A stretch of 64,000 bases of DNA from Trichostrongylus colubriformis (taxonomy: Eukaryota > Nematoda > Chromadorea > Rhabditida > Trichostrongylidae). Below, in pieces: positions 10,327 through 21,000 of this stretch. The notes under the pieces are model-generated. The model saw only the letters and a program-made list of their open reading frames with translations, searched no databases and was not told the origin of the DNA. The stretch lies in NCBI GenBank assembly GCA_963978905.1, contig OZ022258.1:40656591-40720590 (forward strand). The letters are read 5' to 3'. The translations under genes and the position numbers were made by a program. Position 1 is the stretch's first letter. Every line of letters starts with the position of its first letter.

Positions 10327-11511
10327 ATGGACACAACATCTACAACTCCCAAGGACAAAACCGCCAAACCAGCAGAACGAACCACCCAGGCATCTACATC
10401 CACCGCTAAGCCTATCAAGCCCGATGCGAAGGGAACAGTGAGTTCGAAGCCTCATATGATTGCCACAAAGAAACCAGCGAACAATTCGGACACAACGTCG
10501 ACGACTCCTAACCGAAAACGTCAACGAGACTCGTCTTCGTCATCTTCAACGTCATCTTCGTCCACTGAAGACGCCGGCGATATTCCACCTAAGAAGGGAC
10601 GAGCCGCTGGGACCCTTTTCCAGGAACTCTTGAAGCAAGGTGCTCGCACTCTGCACCTTGCCGCGAGCAAAGTGGACCAACTCGCCCCTGTGGTAAAGAC
10701 AACTCCGTGTCCGCAGACAACAGAGCGTCTGAAACACCTCGAAGATCTGGTCAAAGCGTATCACGTGGAAACCATCAAAAGGCTCAAGGTAACCGAAGGG
10801 AAACTAGACTCGCTAAATCTCAAGATGAACGTACTCACGACTCGCTTCGAGACGATGGAAAAAGAGGTCAAAGAGAGAATGAATACAACTGGCGCTGTAA
10901 AAGGTCACACAGTGAGTGAAAATCATTGGAACGAGCTTCACGATGACATCAAGGGGTTACAAGATGCAATGGGAAAGCTCAACATCTCACAACTCTCTCT
11001 CGATATTCGCACACTTCATGGACGATTCGAAGAGTGGAGCTCTCGCCTTTCACATGGTAATACAACAACAATGGCAAGTGCCCCCGCGGAGCCCACCCCT
11101 GAGGTGGAACGCATCAGACGTCTTATGAATGAGACGGAGAAAGAACTAAAAGAAGTCCGAGACGCGATGCTTGTAATCAACAGAGATATCGAGAAAGAGT
11201 GGCAGAGGGAAGGTGGCAGAGTCAGCTCCACTAAAAGGATCGACGAATTGAAGGAAAGAAGAAAGAGATGTCAATCAAAGGAAGAAATGCTTGAAAAAGA
11301 AATGCGAGATCTGCAGCTGAGGCTAGAACGCGAAATGGCAGGGATCAATCGGGATCAGGAGGATCGTCGCCGTCACGACGACGAAGGCAGGAGGCATGAG
11401 AGAGGCGCGACATCGGAGCGAGACAGACGCGGGAGGACGAAGGGAGGCAGACAATCATACAACGTTCGTGATGCACATCGCAGCTCCACAACATCGTCAG
11501 ACCGTACGTGA
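10327..11511 (+). CDS. Coiled-coil ORF3 of the BEL element
   Basis: This frame lies between env and the 3' LTR. It is open from 10030, overlapping the env end, but the first ATG after env stops is at 10327 (about 394 codons). The N-terminus is Thr/Ser/Pro/Lys-rich. A basic KRKRQRD patch is followed by a long Ser run, which looks like a nuclear-localisation segment. From about residue 130 to 360 the sequence is heptad-like and rich in Glu, Lys, Leu and Arg, as in a long coiled coil. The tail is Arg/Asp/Glu-rich. There is no zinc knuckle and no gag signature. I do not recognise the family. It could be a displaced Gag-like structural protein, an accessory protein, or captured host sequence. Confidence 0.7.
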   Translation: MDTTSTTPKDKTAKPAERTTQASTSTAKPIKPDAKGTVSSKPHMIATKKPANNSDTTSTTPNRKRQRDSSSSSSTSSSSTEDAGDIPPKKGRAAGTLFQELLKQGARTLHLAASKVDQLAPVVKTTPCPQTTERLKHLEDLVKAYHVETIKRLKVTEGKLDSLNLKMNVLTTRFETMEKEVKERMNTTGAVKGHTVSENHWNELHDDIKGLQDAMGKLNISQLSLDIRTLHGRFEEWSSRLSHGNTTTMASAPAEPTPEVERIRRLMNETEKELKEVRDAMLVINRDIEKEWQREGGRVSSTKRIDELKERRKRCQSKEEMLEKEMRDLQLRLEREMAGINRDQEDRRRHDDEGRRHERGATSERDRRGRTKGGRQSYNVRDAHRSSTTSSDRT

Positions 11512-11576
11512 GAAAGGAGGGCAATGGAGCAGGCTGGGCAGTGGATACAGGCTATCAGTTATTGTGTCCGCGGGAG

Positions 11577-11872
11577 TATAGAGACTCTCGCTCTATTTAG
11601 CTTTGTTATTGTCATTTATTAATAACCAAGTATTAGCATTATATTGTACTCGTTTCACTGTATCGATTTTCTTGTAAGCTTCAATATCATTATCTCTTGG
11701 CTGATCTGGGATTGTAAAGGGAAACATAGAGTTAGGAATGTATACATGTAGCTTGCTCCGCCCATTATCTACTGAATATAAGCACGGCGGATTTCTGGAG
11801 ATTCAGTCTTTTTACTTCTTCTTTAGTTTCTTGTACATAGTGTAAATAAAAGTTTAATTACCCAAGTTTGAG
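11577..11872 (+). repeat. BEL/Pao 3' LTR
   Basis: This LTR matches 3818-4113 base for base as read. A purine-rich gagaaaggagggcaatgg lies about 60 bp upstream (near 11510) and could be part of a polypurine tract. The sequence just before the LTR is tgtgtccgcgggag, so the LTR may begin there with TG. Confidence 0.88.
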
Positions 11873-12356
11873 GTGTGCTGGAGCATACCATCAGGCCAAA
11901 GGGCGTCCTCGATTCGGCGCATTTTGAAAATTCCCGTATACTCTTGCATTTTTCCTTCCAATTTTGCTCTGCTTGATCGGTAAGAACTTTTTCATCAAAC
12001 AGACGATAACTGCGGAGTCCTAGCTCATTCTTCAAGTTCATTTGAACAGATTTGCGAGAAATGTTTAGCTGACTCGCCATCTTGTTTAAGCTCAGACCAC
12101 CTTTTTGGTGAGCCCTTTTCTTAATAATCTCAAACACCTGTTGGGTGTTCACTGTACGTTTTCTCCCACTTCTGGGTTTGGTAAAGATGTGTCCTTCTAC
12201 TTTCCATTGCTCTACAATCTTTTGGACAGTCCTCAGAGGAATGCCGAGTCTCGAAGAAACTGCTAAGCTCTTCATCCCACCCTCAGCTAACTGCGCAATC
12301 GCGTTAGGGCCTGAGCATTTCTTCGTCATGCCAGTAAGGCATAATTTTTTTTCCAC
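11873..12356 (-). pseudogene. Mariner transposase, N-terminal half
   Basis: About 160 residues on the minus strand form the paired-like helix-turn-helix DNA-binding part of a Tc1/mariner transposase. It has a first HTH (SLAVSSRLGIPLRTVQKIV), a linker with PRSGRKRTV, and a second HTH (SLNKMASQLNISRKSVQ), then the GLRSYRL segment typical of this family. It stops at the BEL 3' LTR near where the first catalytic Asp should be. The rest of the gene is at 3228-3817. Confidence 0.87.
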
Positions 12357-12445
12357 AAACCAATAATCAGAAACAAATGAGTACTCAGAAAAAGAAAAAG
12401 TATGTACAAATGCATTCTACAATATTTAAAACGGAGGTAAAGTTG

Positions 12446-12471
12446 CGCGCACGTAATTATTCGCCACCCTG
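12446..12471. repeat. Mariner terminal inverted repeat, right
   Basis: The repeat ends in tcgccaccctg followed by TA (12472-12473) and is the complement of the left repeat at 3116-3141. Confidence 0.88.
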
Positions 12472-12676
12472 TACATTCCGGCAACAATTAGTGGTATTAG
12501 TGGTATTGAAGAGGTCAAAAAATTGTGGGGGAGGGTCGTATTTGGTACCCGGAGGGGGTAGCGGGGGGAATCGTAGTTATGCGGCTATTTTCCTCGACAC
12601 CTGGGAGTGCCCCGGTCACGGTAGTCACATTAATGCTCTAAAAAATACTTTATCAGAATTTCTTTGTGTTGTTTAC

Positions 12677-14102
12677 CGGGTGTGTACAAAGTGGTACGAA
12701 TGAAAATTCTCGCACATATGGTGAGAACCCTTCGCACCTATGGTGCGAGGAAACAATTACGAGATGCGTGAATCAAGAGGTCATCTGTTGCCCATAACTT
12801 GCACTAACAGCAAGTGAGGTCAAGTAATTAAGGAGTTAATTGACTACAAAAGTTAAGTATCAAAATGGGAAAAGAGGTTGAATGATTTGAATAATTAATT
12901 TTGATACTAGTAATCATGCTAGTTTCATAATAATTTATTAAATAATATACAATTACGGAAAATGGATCAGACCTTAGAATCTCAAAATTCTGAAATACTG
13001 CATCTAGAATATTACTTTCAAAAGTGTAAAGCATAAAACAAAGAGAGTAAAGGAATTGGTCCGTTAAACAAGGTGGGCATGTTATTCGTCAAGGCCATAT
13101 AACACAGTCATAAATAAGAAAGTCCATGATGTAGCAGCTGCTGCTCCCCAAGGTGATGCTGCACGCCCTCCGGCGGGTTCATTGATGATTTTCAACCTTT
13201 TCACACTTCTCATATGTCTAAAAGGCCTCCTGAAAATTTATGCACCTCAATGAGAGGTCACAAGCTGGTACTCAAAGCAACAAGGTAAACGATTTACAGT
13301 AGCGCTCAAAAGTCTTCGGCCAAATTTTTTTCCACTTGGGTTTTTTACTTGTAACTATTTTGCGACTGTACCGTTCTAAGAGAAATTTTAGTATGTTGTG
13401 CTCGGAGACACTGCATACTTAATATCTATTTTGGCGCTCAACGGTGTAAGTTACGTGGTTAGATGCAATTTTTTGTTTTTGGAGTGCCATCCCTATGCCG
13501 TCCCGCTGTGCCGCTGTCGTCGAAAGTCGTGGTCTTTCTACAAAATATCGATGTTCTCTGAGGCTTGCTCGTTTTGTGTTTGTAAAGAAAGCCGTTTTTC
13601 CTGACCAGGCCTTTTTCTTTTTTCGGTGGTCTTGTAGTAAATTCTTGTAAAAAACCGTGAAAAGAGTCAAGCGGCACTCAAGTAGAAAGTAATGTTGACA
13701 ATAGGTTCAGGCACCACATATTAAAATTCTGTCGAATTCGGTCAAGTAGAAAAAAAGTTATGACAAAAAGTGTTTGGTCGAAGACTTTTGAGCGCTGCTG
13801 TATATGTATCTTCGCTTTAGCAAACATTGTTCTATTACGCTCTTATGTTCTCAAGCCTTTGTCTTGATCAAGAAAAAATGCAATTCGCTCCACCACCCGT
13901 GCAGTTTTCTTCCGCTTATCACTTCCCTATTCTAGTCGACTCCATCCTTAATTACTTGACCTTACTTGTTGTTAACGCAAGTTATGGGCAACAGATGACC
14001 TCTTGATCCTCGCGCCTCGTAATTGTTTCTTCGCACCATAGGTGCGAAGGGTTTGCATCATATGTGCGAAAATTTCCATTCGTACCACTTTGTACCCACC
14101 CG
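12677..14102. mobile_element. Long-TIR non-autonomous DNA element
   Basis: Inverted arms of about 160 bp lie at 12677-12835 and 13944-14102. Both hold gtacaaagtggtacgaatg near the outer end, then cttcgcacctatggtgcga, then gaggtcatctgttgcccata, and finally gtcaagtaattaagga near the inner end, in opposite orientation. Identity is roughly 85-90 percent by eye. No transposase is visible. The arm motif cttcgcacctatggtgcga is itself a palindrome, and a related palindrome occurs just outside at about 14190-14240. Confidence 0.8.
13297..13800. mobile_element. Nested Tc1-like MITE (504 bp)
   Basis: The ends are cagtagcgctcaaaagtctt and the complement of cagcagcgctcaaaagtctt, flanked by TA on both sides (13295-13296 and 13801-13802). 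TA duplication and TIR style fit the Tc1/mariner superfamily. It lies inside the larger long-TIR element, so it inserted later. No reading frame resembles a transposase. Confidence 0.85.
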
Positions 14103-14187
14103 TTGTTTACCCCATTGTAAACATTACACTTGATATGGAGTTAAATGGTGTTTACCTGACCTCTGAGTTCTGGCACCTAGTTAATTA

Positions 14188-14245
14188 CTTCTTCGCACCT
14201 TAGGTACTATGTCTCGGCACATGGGGTGCGAAGTAGGTCATTCGT
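14188..14245. repeat. Short palindrome, cttcgcacc family
   Basis: cttcgcaccttagg near 14192 pairs with ggggtgcgaag near 14226-14236 across a short loop. The motif matches the palindromic core in the arms of the neighbouring long-TIR element. Confidence 0.45.
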
Positions 14246-14479
14246 ATCAATGAGTGCATTTCCAAAAAATGTCAGCAAATGTCACTGGCTACATGAGACT
14301 GCGCAGCTGTATGTGTAACCTTGACCAATTAAGTGGATCGCCTTTTTCATATTGAGATCACCATTTTGAATATCAAACTGCAGGCACGCGTGTACCTCTG
14401 AACAGCATGTTTCTACGTTCTTCAGACAGCTGTCCTAACGTACAAGCTCTTTTAACAGAGAAAAAACCTTTTAACATAC

Positions 14480-14546
14480 CGCGAAATCCGACCGCAGTGA
14501 TCCCGATGCCGGCAGCGAAATACATCGTTTGTTTGAAATTCACCAT
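14480..14546 (-). CDS. Possible first exon of TIM14/Pam18-like gene
   Basis: On the minus strand an ATG at 14546 opens 22 codons ending in AAGIGITAVGFR and then a GTATGT donor in phase 1. A short N-terminus of small and hydrophobic residues ending in an xxAxxGFxGR motif is how TIM14/DNAJC19-type inner-membrane J-proteins of the mitochondrial import motor begin. The next expected residues (GRY and the J domain with HPD) were not found downstream on this strand, where transposons occupy the sequence. The call rests on one short exon and could be wrong. Confidence 0.3.
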
Positions 14547-14639
14547 TTTCACTAACTTTTGTGGTCTAAAACCCAAGTGCAGAGCACACTTATATCTCCG
14601 CTCGGAAGAGTGACACTCCAGAATCAAAAGGGAAATTAT

Positions 14640-15080
14640 GATAAAAATGAAATCATATAGCGTATATAATATGGTTATTCATTTATTTGTAACACAGTAG
14701 CTTCGCAATGTAAGGCATTAAAAAAAAGCAAGCGCAAAGGCTTATCACAGCGATTTAAAAAAGGGATTGCACGATGTGTAACAACGTATTGAAAGATAAT
14801 GGAGAAGTCTCGATAAAGTCCCGCGTTGGCTAAGGAAAACGACGCAAGCGTCATATTCCATCACCGGAAGTCACCAGATAGTATACACGAAAACAGAGTA
14901 ACACAGTGATCATGATTATGCTTGAGTTACTATGCAAGTACAAATTGTAATATGGACTAGAGTTATGTCTACACTTCTGCGCAATGAATAATAATCATAT
15001 GATTGTAAGAATATTTCTAGAACTTTTTTGGACAGCTTATCATGGAATCCAACTAAGAACCCAGCAACAAAAGAAAGCAG
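14640..15080. other. No gene recognised
   Basis: AT-rich spacer between the REPS-like stop codon and the small exon at 14480-14546. Nothing supported was seen. Confidence 0.35.
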
Positions 15081-15086
15081 TGATCA

Positions 15087-18000
15087 TCAGAGAGATGTCG
15101 GTTTGTGTCCTTTACAACAACCCTCTTCCAGTTCTTGAAGACGTAATTCCAGTTGAATTCTGACCTAAACAACACAATATACTGACTGCATCAGGCAGTA
15201 CTCAACTCACACTATTGTAAAAAAAGCACACCTGAGCCATTCTAGCCCGTTCGGCTTCCAGGTCGGCATTTTGCGCACGAAGACCTGGAATGGACAATCT
15301 TCAGTAGTAGACAATTCAGTAGTAGACGAATTACGACGGAACGGGATACTCGGGCAAAGGCAGCAGTATAGAATTGATTGAAATCCTGGGATAAGGTGCT
15401 CCTTGACCTACGAACGAGTTTGTCGCATGTCGCGTCATGGACCAAGCCGAAGTCACGAGAATATGCGCATGCGACGGTGATATGCAATTAAAAATCACGC
15501 TTGCTTGTAGCAGATACCTTCACGCGTGAAATTTGCAACACGCTGCCAGCTCTGTCAAAGGGCTAGGAGCCCACTAACGAACACGTTTCTTTTTCCGATT
15601 CACCGCTTTCAATATCTTTGAAAGTAGACTTAAAGGAACGGGGAGTGGGAGGGAAAAAGTTGTAAAGAAAAATCAGCTTTAAACGAATATTTAAGGTTAG
15701 AAGAGATAATAGATGATAGCGAAAACCCGGTTTGAAAAGCGTGACGCTGTGCTCTGTATTCCTGATCACCCGCGCTTCACTGCAAACTGCACACTCGCTT
15801 CTCCGAGTTCCTCGCAGTAGCAGACGGAGCTACACTAACGGAATCGTCATTTGTTGCCACGTAAGGCTAACTGCATTCATTCATGATGACGTCGGATAAG
15901 TGAAACAAAAAAGAACAACAAACAAGTGAAGCAGCGAGAGGGAGAATAGGCGAACGAGTAAGAATAAAAAGTTTTCATGACAACAAAATCAATTTCAATA
16001 AAGCACTCGAAATGAATCACAAGTTGCGGCATTATTGATCACTTTGGCACGATACCAAGCGTCGTGGCAGCATCCTGAACAAACTGTGAGCCACCGTAAG
16101 CCCATACCGTGAGCCTTAACTGCCCCTCCCGGTGTCTTTAAAAGAATCAAATTTATCAAAGGGAAGTACAGGATCCCATTTCTTATAAGGTAATGTAGAT
16201 GAAATCATGAATTGAAACTAATACTTCAGCGATGCGACACGCCCATTCCTTGGAGTTTAACATATTCTAAAGACTAAATGCATAGGTTAATACAAAATCA
16301 ATCCACATGAAGAAATATTGGCTTAGAGTAGAGGTTACAAAGCTTCAAAACCACGTACTCTGTGTCAATGAAAATGTGACGGATTATACGGTAGAATGGA
16401 AAAATAGAGTGAAATTAGGTAATATAAAGTAGCATTTCAATGGCTACCTTCACACCTACGAGCCCAGCGTTCTACTCCTTTACCGAGAGTTGCGTCTATT
16501 TCATCTCCAAGGAGGTCAGCTATTTGAGTATCTATAAAAAAGAATCACAACCTAACAAAACCTATTCCACAATCTAAATCTACCCACCAAATTCAGCGAT
16601 ATATTGCTCCACATCTTTTGCATCCACATATCGTCCTTCTGTTTGGGTTTCTGCCGTACTACTTCTTCTGGGGATAGGTGCAGGAGGAGAAATTCTTTGC
16701 GGTACCGGTGGAGGTGGAGCCGTAGGAATGGAACCTGTAAGGGCAAAAAAGAAACAATAAGCTTCTATGGGAACCCTATCAAAACCTCAACAACAAAAAA
16801 CAGAAACGAAAATGCTAACCGGAGATGGTTAAAGCGGTTGCGTAATCAGTTGTAGTTGTTGAATCAGACGGGCGACGATCCCCAGAGGTCAGTGGCATCC
16901 TTGAAATAGTGACAATTAGAGTATGTGAACTTTATGAGGGAATACACGCCAACGATAAAGAGCCAACCCAGTTTGTGTGAGCTGTATATTTTTCATCATG
17001 TCCAAGCTCGCACTTCGTATATGCCCTCTTTGCTGAGGGCGAGGAGGGGGTTGCGGAGGCGGCCCACATGGGGACTTGAGAGCTAACAGTGGGATTGCTA
17101 AAGAAAAAAAAATACATTGAGGCACTCAGTTGCAAGTAACGGGGGAAACAAAAGTATACTAAAAACAAAAGAGCCAAAAACCCTGAGAATTTGTACATTG
17201 CTTCACTGCTGTTGGGCGGCTATCGACTAGCAGTGGAGGAACATCGGAAAACTCAGCAAGTTGTGTATCCTTAAAAACGCGAGTTTTTGAGGTCAGAGCT
17301 GGGTGCCATTAACTTACTTTTCTGGCAGAATCTGTGGAATTTCGTAGAGGTCCACCATCATCAAATTGATCCCACGATCCAGAAGACGGAGGACCTGATA
17401 GATAATAGGTCTAAGAAAAGCAACCTCTTGGATCAGAAAGGTTTCAATGAGACTGGAGGGAATCAAACACGCCCTTAAGGAAACCCGAGAATATCCTGCT
17501 TCTCAAGCTACTTATAGGAGTGCGTTCCATTCTAGCTAATGATGAACTCATCAGGTGAACGAATACCAATTAGGAAGGGAGATTATGGAGAAAGATTGTA
17601 ATGAGTCACTAGTCGTCGAATTTTTTATGGATCAAAGCTTTTAAGAAAAAGCGATGAGCGTCCGTACTTGCACGGGATATTTAGAAATATTGGCCTACCC
17701 AATAGTGATGCAGTTAAAGCTGAGGAAGCTTTGATTGGCCGAAACTAAAAAAGGGATGCTGCGCGAGCGCACTGTCCCCAAATCGTCTTCCAGAGATTGA
17801 AGGAGTTGAGGGTGGAGCTTTTCTCGACCGTCATACTCGTCAGATCTAGTGCTAACTTAACCCCACCTTTCCATTTAGGAAGCATGAAAGTTTTGGAGTC
17901 TACACCTCCCGTAATGTAAAACATTAGACTTTCATCAAAACGGGAATCGAATGGCACTTATTCTATGAGAAAGATGTAGAGCCGAGTGATGATCTCCCGA

Positions 18001-21000
18001 ATGAAAAGTTGCAAAAAACGACCAAAACTTTTCTTAAAACCTATTAGCACTGAGCGAAAAAATCTTGTCTTGTCACTATGCAGAAACTAGTCTTCTTTTA
18101 CATTGTAATAACGTGTTACGTCAGAGGCGATGCAAAAATATTTAGGTGATTCAAGTGTAATATGCATCACCATGGAAACTTTTTTGAAAAGAAAATCAGC
18201 AAACGTTAGGGAGTATACAGCGACGATAATTATGGACGAATACTTTGAAAAGAAGTTAAAAAAGTTGAGTATAAAAATCACGGAAACTCGTCGTTTTGCT
18301 GTCGACGAAATTCGGTGGAAAACCTTGATCAGTGCAAAGAGGAAGTTGGTGGATAAAAAAGGGGTCAGCTTTGAGTATGTAGCCGGAAAATTCAATACGC
18401 GATGGTCGAGACAGAAATGGGTGAATTTCGCCGAAGTGACAAAACCGGAGTTCCACCCATTTTCCACACCGACATCTCTGTCAGAGTTCAAAGGTATTGG
18501 TAGAAAACTATTTGAATCAGCCTTACTATCCGCACATTAGCGCGAGACTGCGGAGAGAGGGGAAAGAATCTACAAACGACATATTCGATTGCTCTTCGAC
18601 ATACACTCATGCTCTATTGATCTGCTGACTATTTGGGTTAACTTTCCGAGCTGCTAGAGAATGATCTTTCAAAGTAACCTCGTAAAACAGATCCAGATGC
18701 GCCAGGACTATATTGCACCTGAGGATGAACATGTGGTGGACTATATGGAGGACGAATGCACGCAGGCAAGCTCGTAGGAATCGCTACTTGTCCCTGCAAA
18801 AATGTGGTCTATTACTTTTGGATGGATGCTAGCCTTATTTTTCCACAAAAGAAATAGATTACCTTTACTCTCAAGACAATGAGGTGCATCGCTGCTGAAA
18901 ACTCGTTGATATCCAGCCAACCATCTTCGTTGATATCAGAAAGGCTCCAGATCCTGTTTGAAGAACAATGAATATAAAGCAATTGTCTCGTTCTTGCAAA
19001 GGGTGGCACAAATGATGAATACAAAGCTGCTGATCTAACGCTTCCAACGGGTCATGTCAAGGGATGGCTTTTTGCTTTTCACCTGATTCCGTCAACATTG
19101 CAATTGAAAGGCAAGGATACTTAGGACGATTGAGAGTACAGGGTATACATTGGATCGCCAGTTGATCTAATGTTGCTAAGGTCCAGTGCAAAAATAAAGA
19201 GTACCTTATACTTATACCGCGTGTTATGCTGCAACATAACTAATATACTTCTCATTTTTAGATAGAGGAAGAAATTACCTAGATAGAGAATCATTATCGA
19301 GACCACTTCTCTTGAAGAATTCCACTACTCGAGTATCTCCTCCATTCAAAGCACCTTCCAGGCTAGTCGTGCCCTATAAATTCAGCGGCTCACTAACCAT
19401 TCGAGCACTAAACAAATCACAACTCACTTGAGTGTTTTTCATCAAATGTCTAAAGCATCTTGTGTAGTACTCCCGCTGACGACACGATATCTCATAAAGA
19501 GCATCTTGACTTGTATATGCCTTGCCCCTGAAATTAATGTTTAGTTTGGTCTTTCGCGGATTCTCAGGATAGGATGAAGATACAGAATGCGCAATTATTT
19601 CATCAAAGAATTGTCGGGAGACAGTATTCCGGCAATGATGACCAGGACCGCTAAGGATGCAGCACAGGGCAGCCACTGACGGGACTGCTGACAGAACTCT
19701 TAACTCATAATTCTGTTAAATCGATTAGTAAGTAAAACCTCCAACCGCAAGTTTGAGTTACATGGATGGCCGATTTTCGGGAACTCTCAAAAAGCTGAAT
19801 CTCAAATCTAGATCTAGAATTTAAAAACTGCACCTCGGCAGTTATTAAGAGAAAAACTATTGTCATGATTGTACGGGTGCGGCAAAACCATTGACCGCCT
19901 GATAAAGTTTAAACGTATTAGGAAATAAATAGGTATGAACATAGAGTTCAGTGCTGTATACGAACAAATAGTGTCAACTAACCTATCATAATATCTCCTC
20001 AAAATTCAACAGGATCGCCTCTGCATTGGGCACATTACGAAGAGGGCGTTGGACAGCATTTCCCGTGGGTCGCCTGTTATCGCCTTAAGAATTCTCCCAT
20101 GCTCTCGCAGCAGTAGTCTCAAAAGTAGCAAATGAAGAAGCAGAGAATAGAAAGAAGCGCAGAATTTGCGCCTCAGGATGCTCGGAACGGAACAATCGAA
20201 TGGCCTAATATCCAGAAAATCCGGAAGGCGCTGCTGCGAGATGGTGGGGCGAAGTACCAAAATTTCACAAATCCGAAACATTTGAGTAAAAACCCGCCTG
20301 CGTCCTGTGGCATACGCTCTACCTCGCCTTTTTTCGAAAATGTGTATAGACCAGACGCGACCTTATCAAATTTTGAGAACAGATAATGAAATGTCAATTT
20401 ATCACCTGTACTTCGAACAAAATTCGTGTTGATTCCACCTTTTTGATTGGAATTGTGAGGTCCTGTCAAACTGTCAATACCTTTGTCCACCTGTAGCTTT
20501 GCAATGAGCAGATATAGGACCGTTGAGAAAATGGTTACCATAACGGTTTATAATTCTCCCCCTTACTATGTAAATCAACTGAAATGTGAATCAGCTTGGT
20601 CCCTGTGTATTTCCATTCGTCCGCAACTTAGTCATTATAATAGAGCCATTATATCGTAACGGAGAGAATGTACCAGTTACCGACCACTCACAGAAGTAGG
20701 AAATAGGTGAGGATGCCACTAGGCCAAATGATTCGCGTGGCCACGTGCAGCGCAGGACTCAGTGGACGTGGGCTAAGAGGGCCACATTAGTTTAGTTCTA
20801 AAGCGATCACGCCTGAAAGCGTAGACACCGTCTACGCTTTAAGACGTCTCCCACTCATCGCGTCGCACGCCTTGCCATGCCACAACGCGATTTTTCTGTC
20901 CCAAAAGCACATAGTTCCTTCCTTTCTAATAGTTATAAGGAACAATTCCTTAATGCTATGGGCTATTAAGAAGGCGACTAGCCATATTTGCCAAAGAGCA

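Larger units (their letters stand above)
3818..11872 (+). mobile_element. BEL/Pao LTR retroelement with env
   Basis: The element has direct LTRs at 3818-4113 and 11577-11872 (296 bp each, no difference seen), a pol-env reading frame, and a third reading frame before the 3' LTR. Pol order is end of protease, RT, RNase H, integrase, then DUF5641-like, which is the BEL/Pao order. Gag, the protease active site and a primer-binding site after the 5' LTR are missing, so this copy is probably non-autonomous. No target-site duplication is evident: the left flank ends ttccatc and the right flank starts gtgtgc. Identical LTRs argue for a recent insertion. Confidence 0.9.
3116..12471 (-). mobile_element. 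Tc1/mariner transposon split by a BEL element
   Basis: The terminal inverted repeats are cagggtggcgaataaatacg at 3116 and its near-perfect complement ending at 12471, each bordered by the TA target dinucleotide. Removing 3818-11872 leaves about 1301 bp, a normal size for a single-gene mariner/Tc1 element. The N-terminal half of a minus-strand transposase lies at 11873-12356 and the C-terminal half at 3228-3817. The BEL element therefore landed inside an older mariner copy. The mariner frame also carries at least one frameshift, so it was probably dead already. Confidence 0.9.

Noticed and set aside
18087..18491. 134-codon minus-strand frame opposite the Lys-rich ORF
   Set aside because: It is the mirror of the plus-strand frame, has no motif, and lies between REPS-like exons without suitable splice sites.
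19374..19676. Reading the REPS-like exon as a longer frame upstream of 19527
   Set aside because: A tttcag acceptor at 19527 joins in phase with the 21142 donor and removes a segment that does not look like an EH protein.
20173..20541. 122-codon minus-strand frame as another REPS exon
   Set aside because: Its possible exon (about 20420-20486) does not fit the phase of its neighbours, while direct joining of 21142 to 19527 does.
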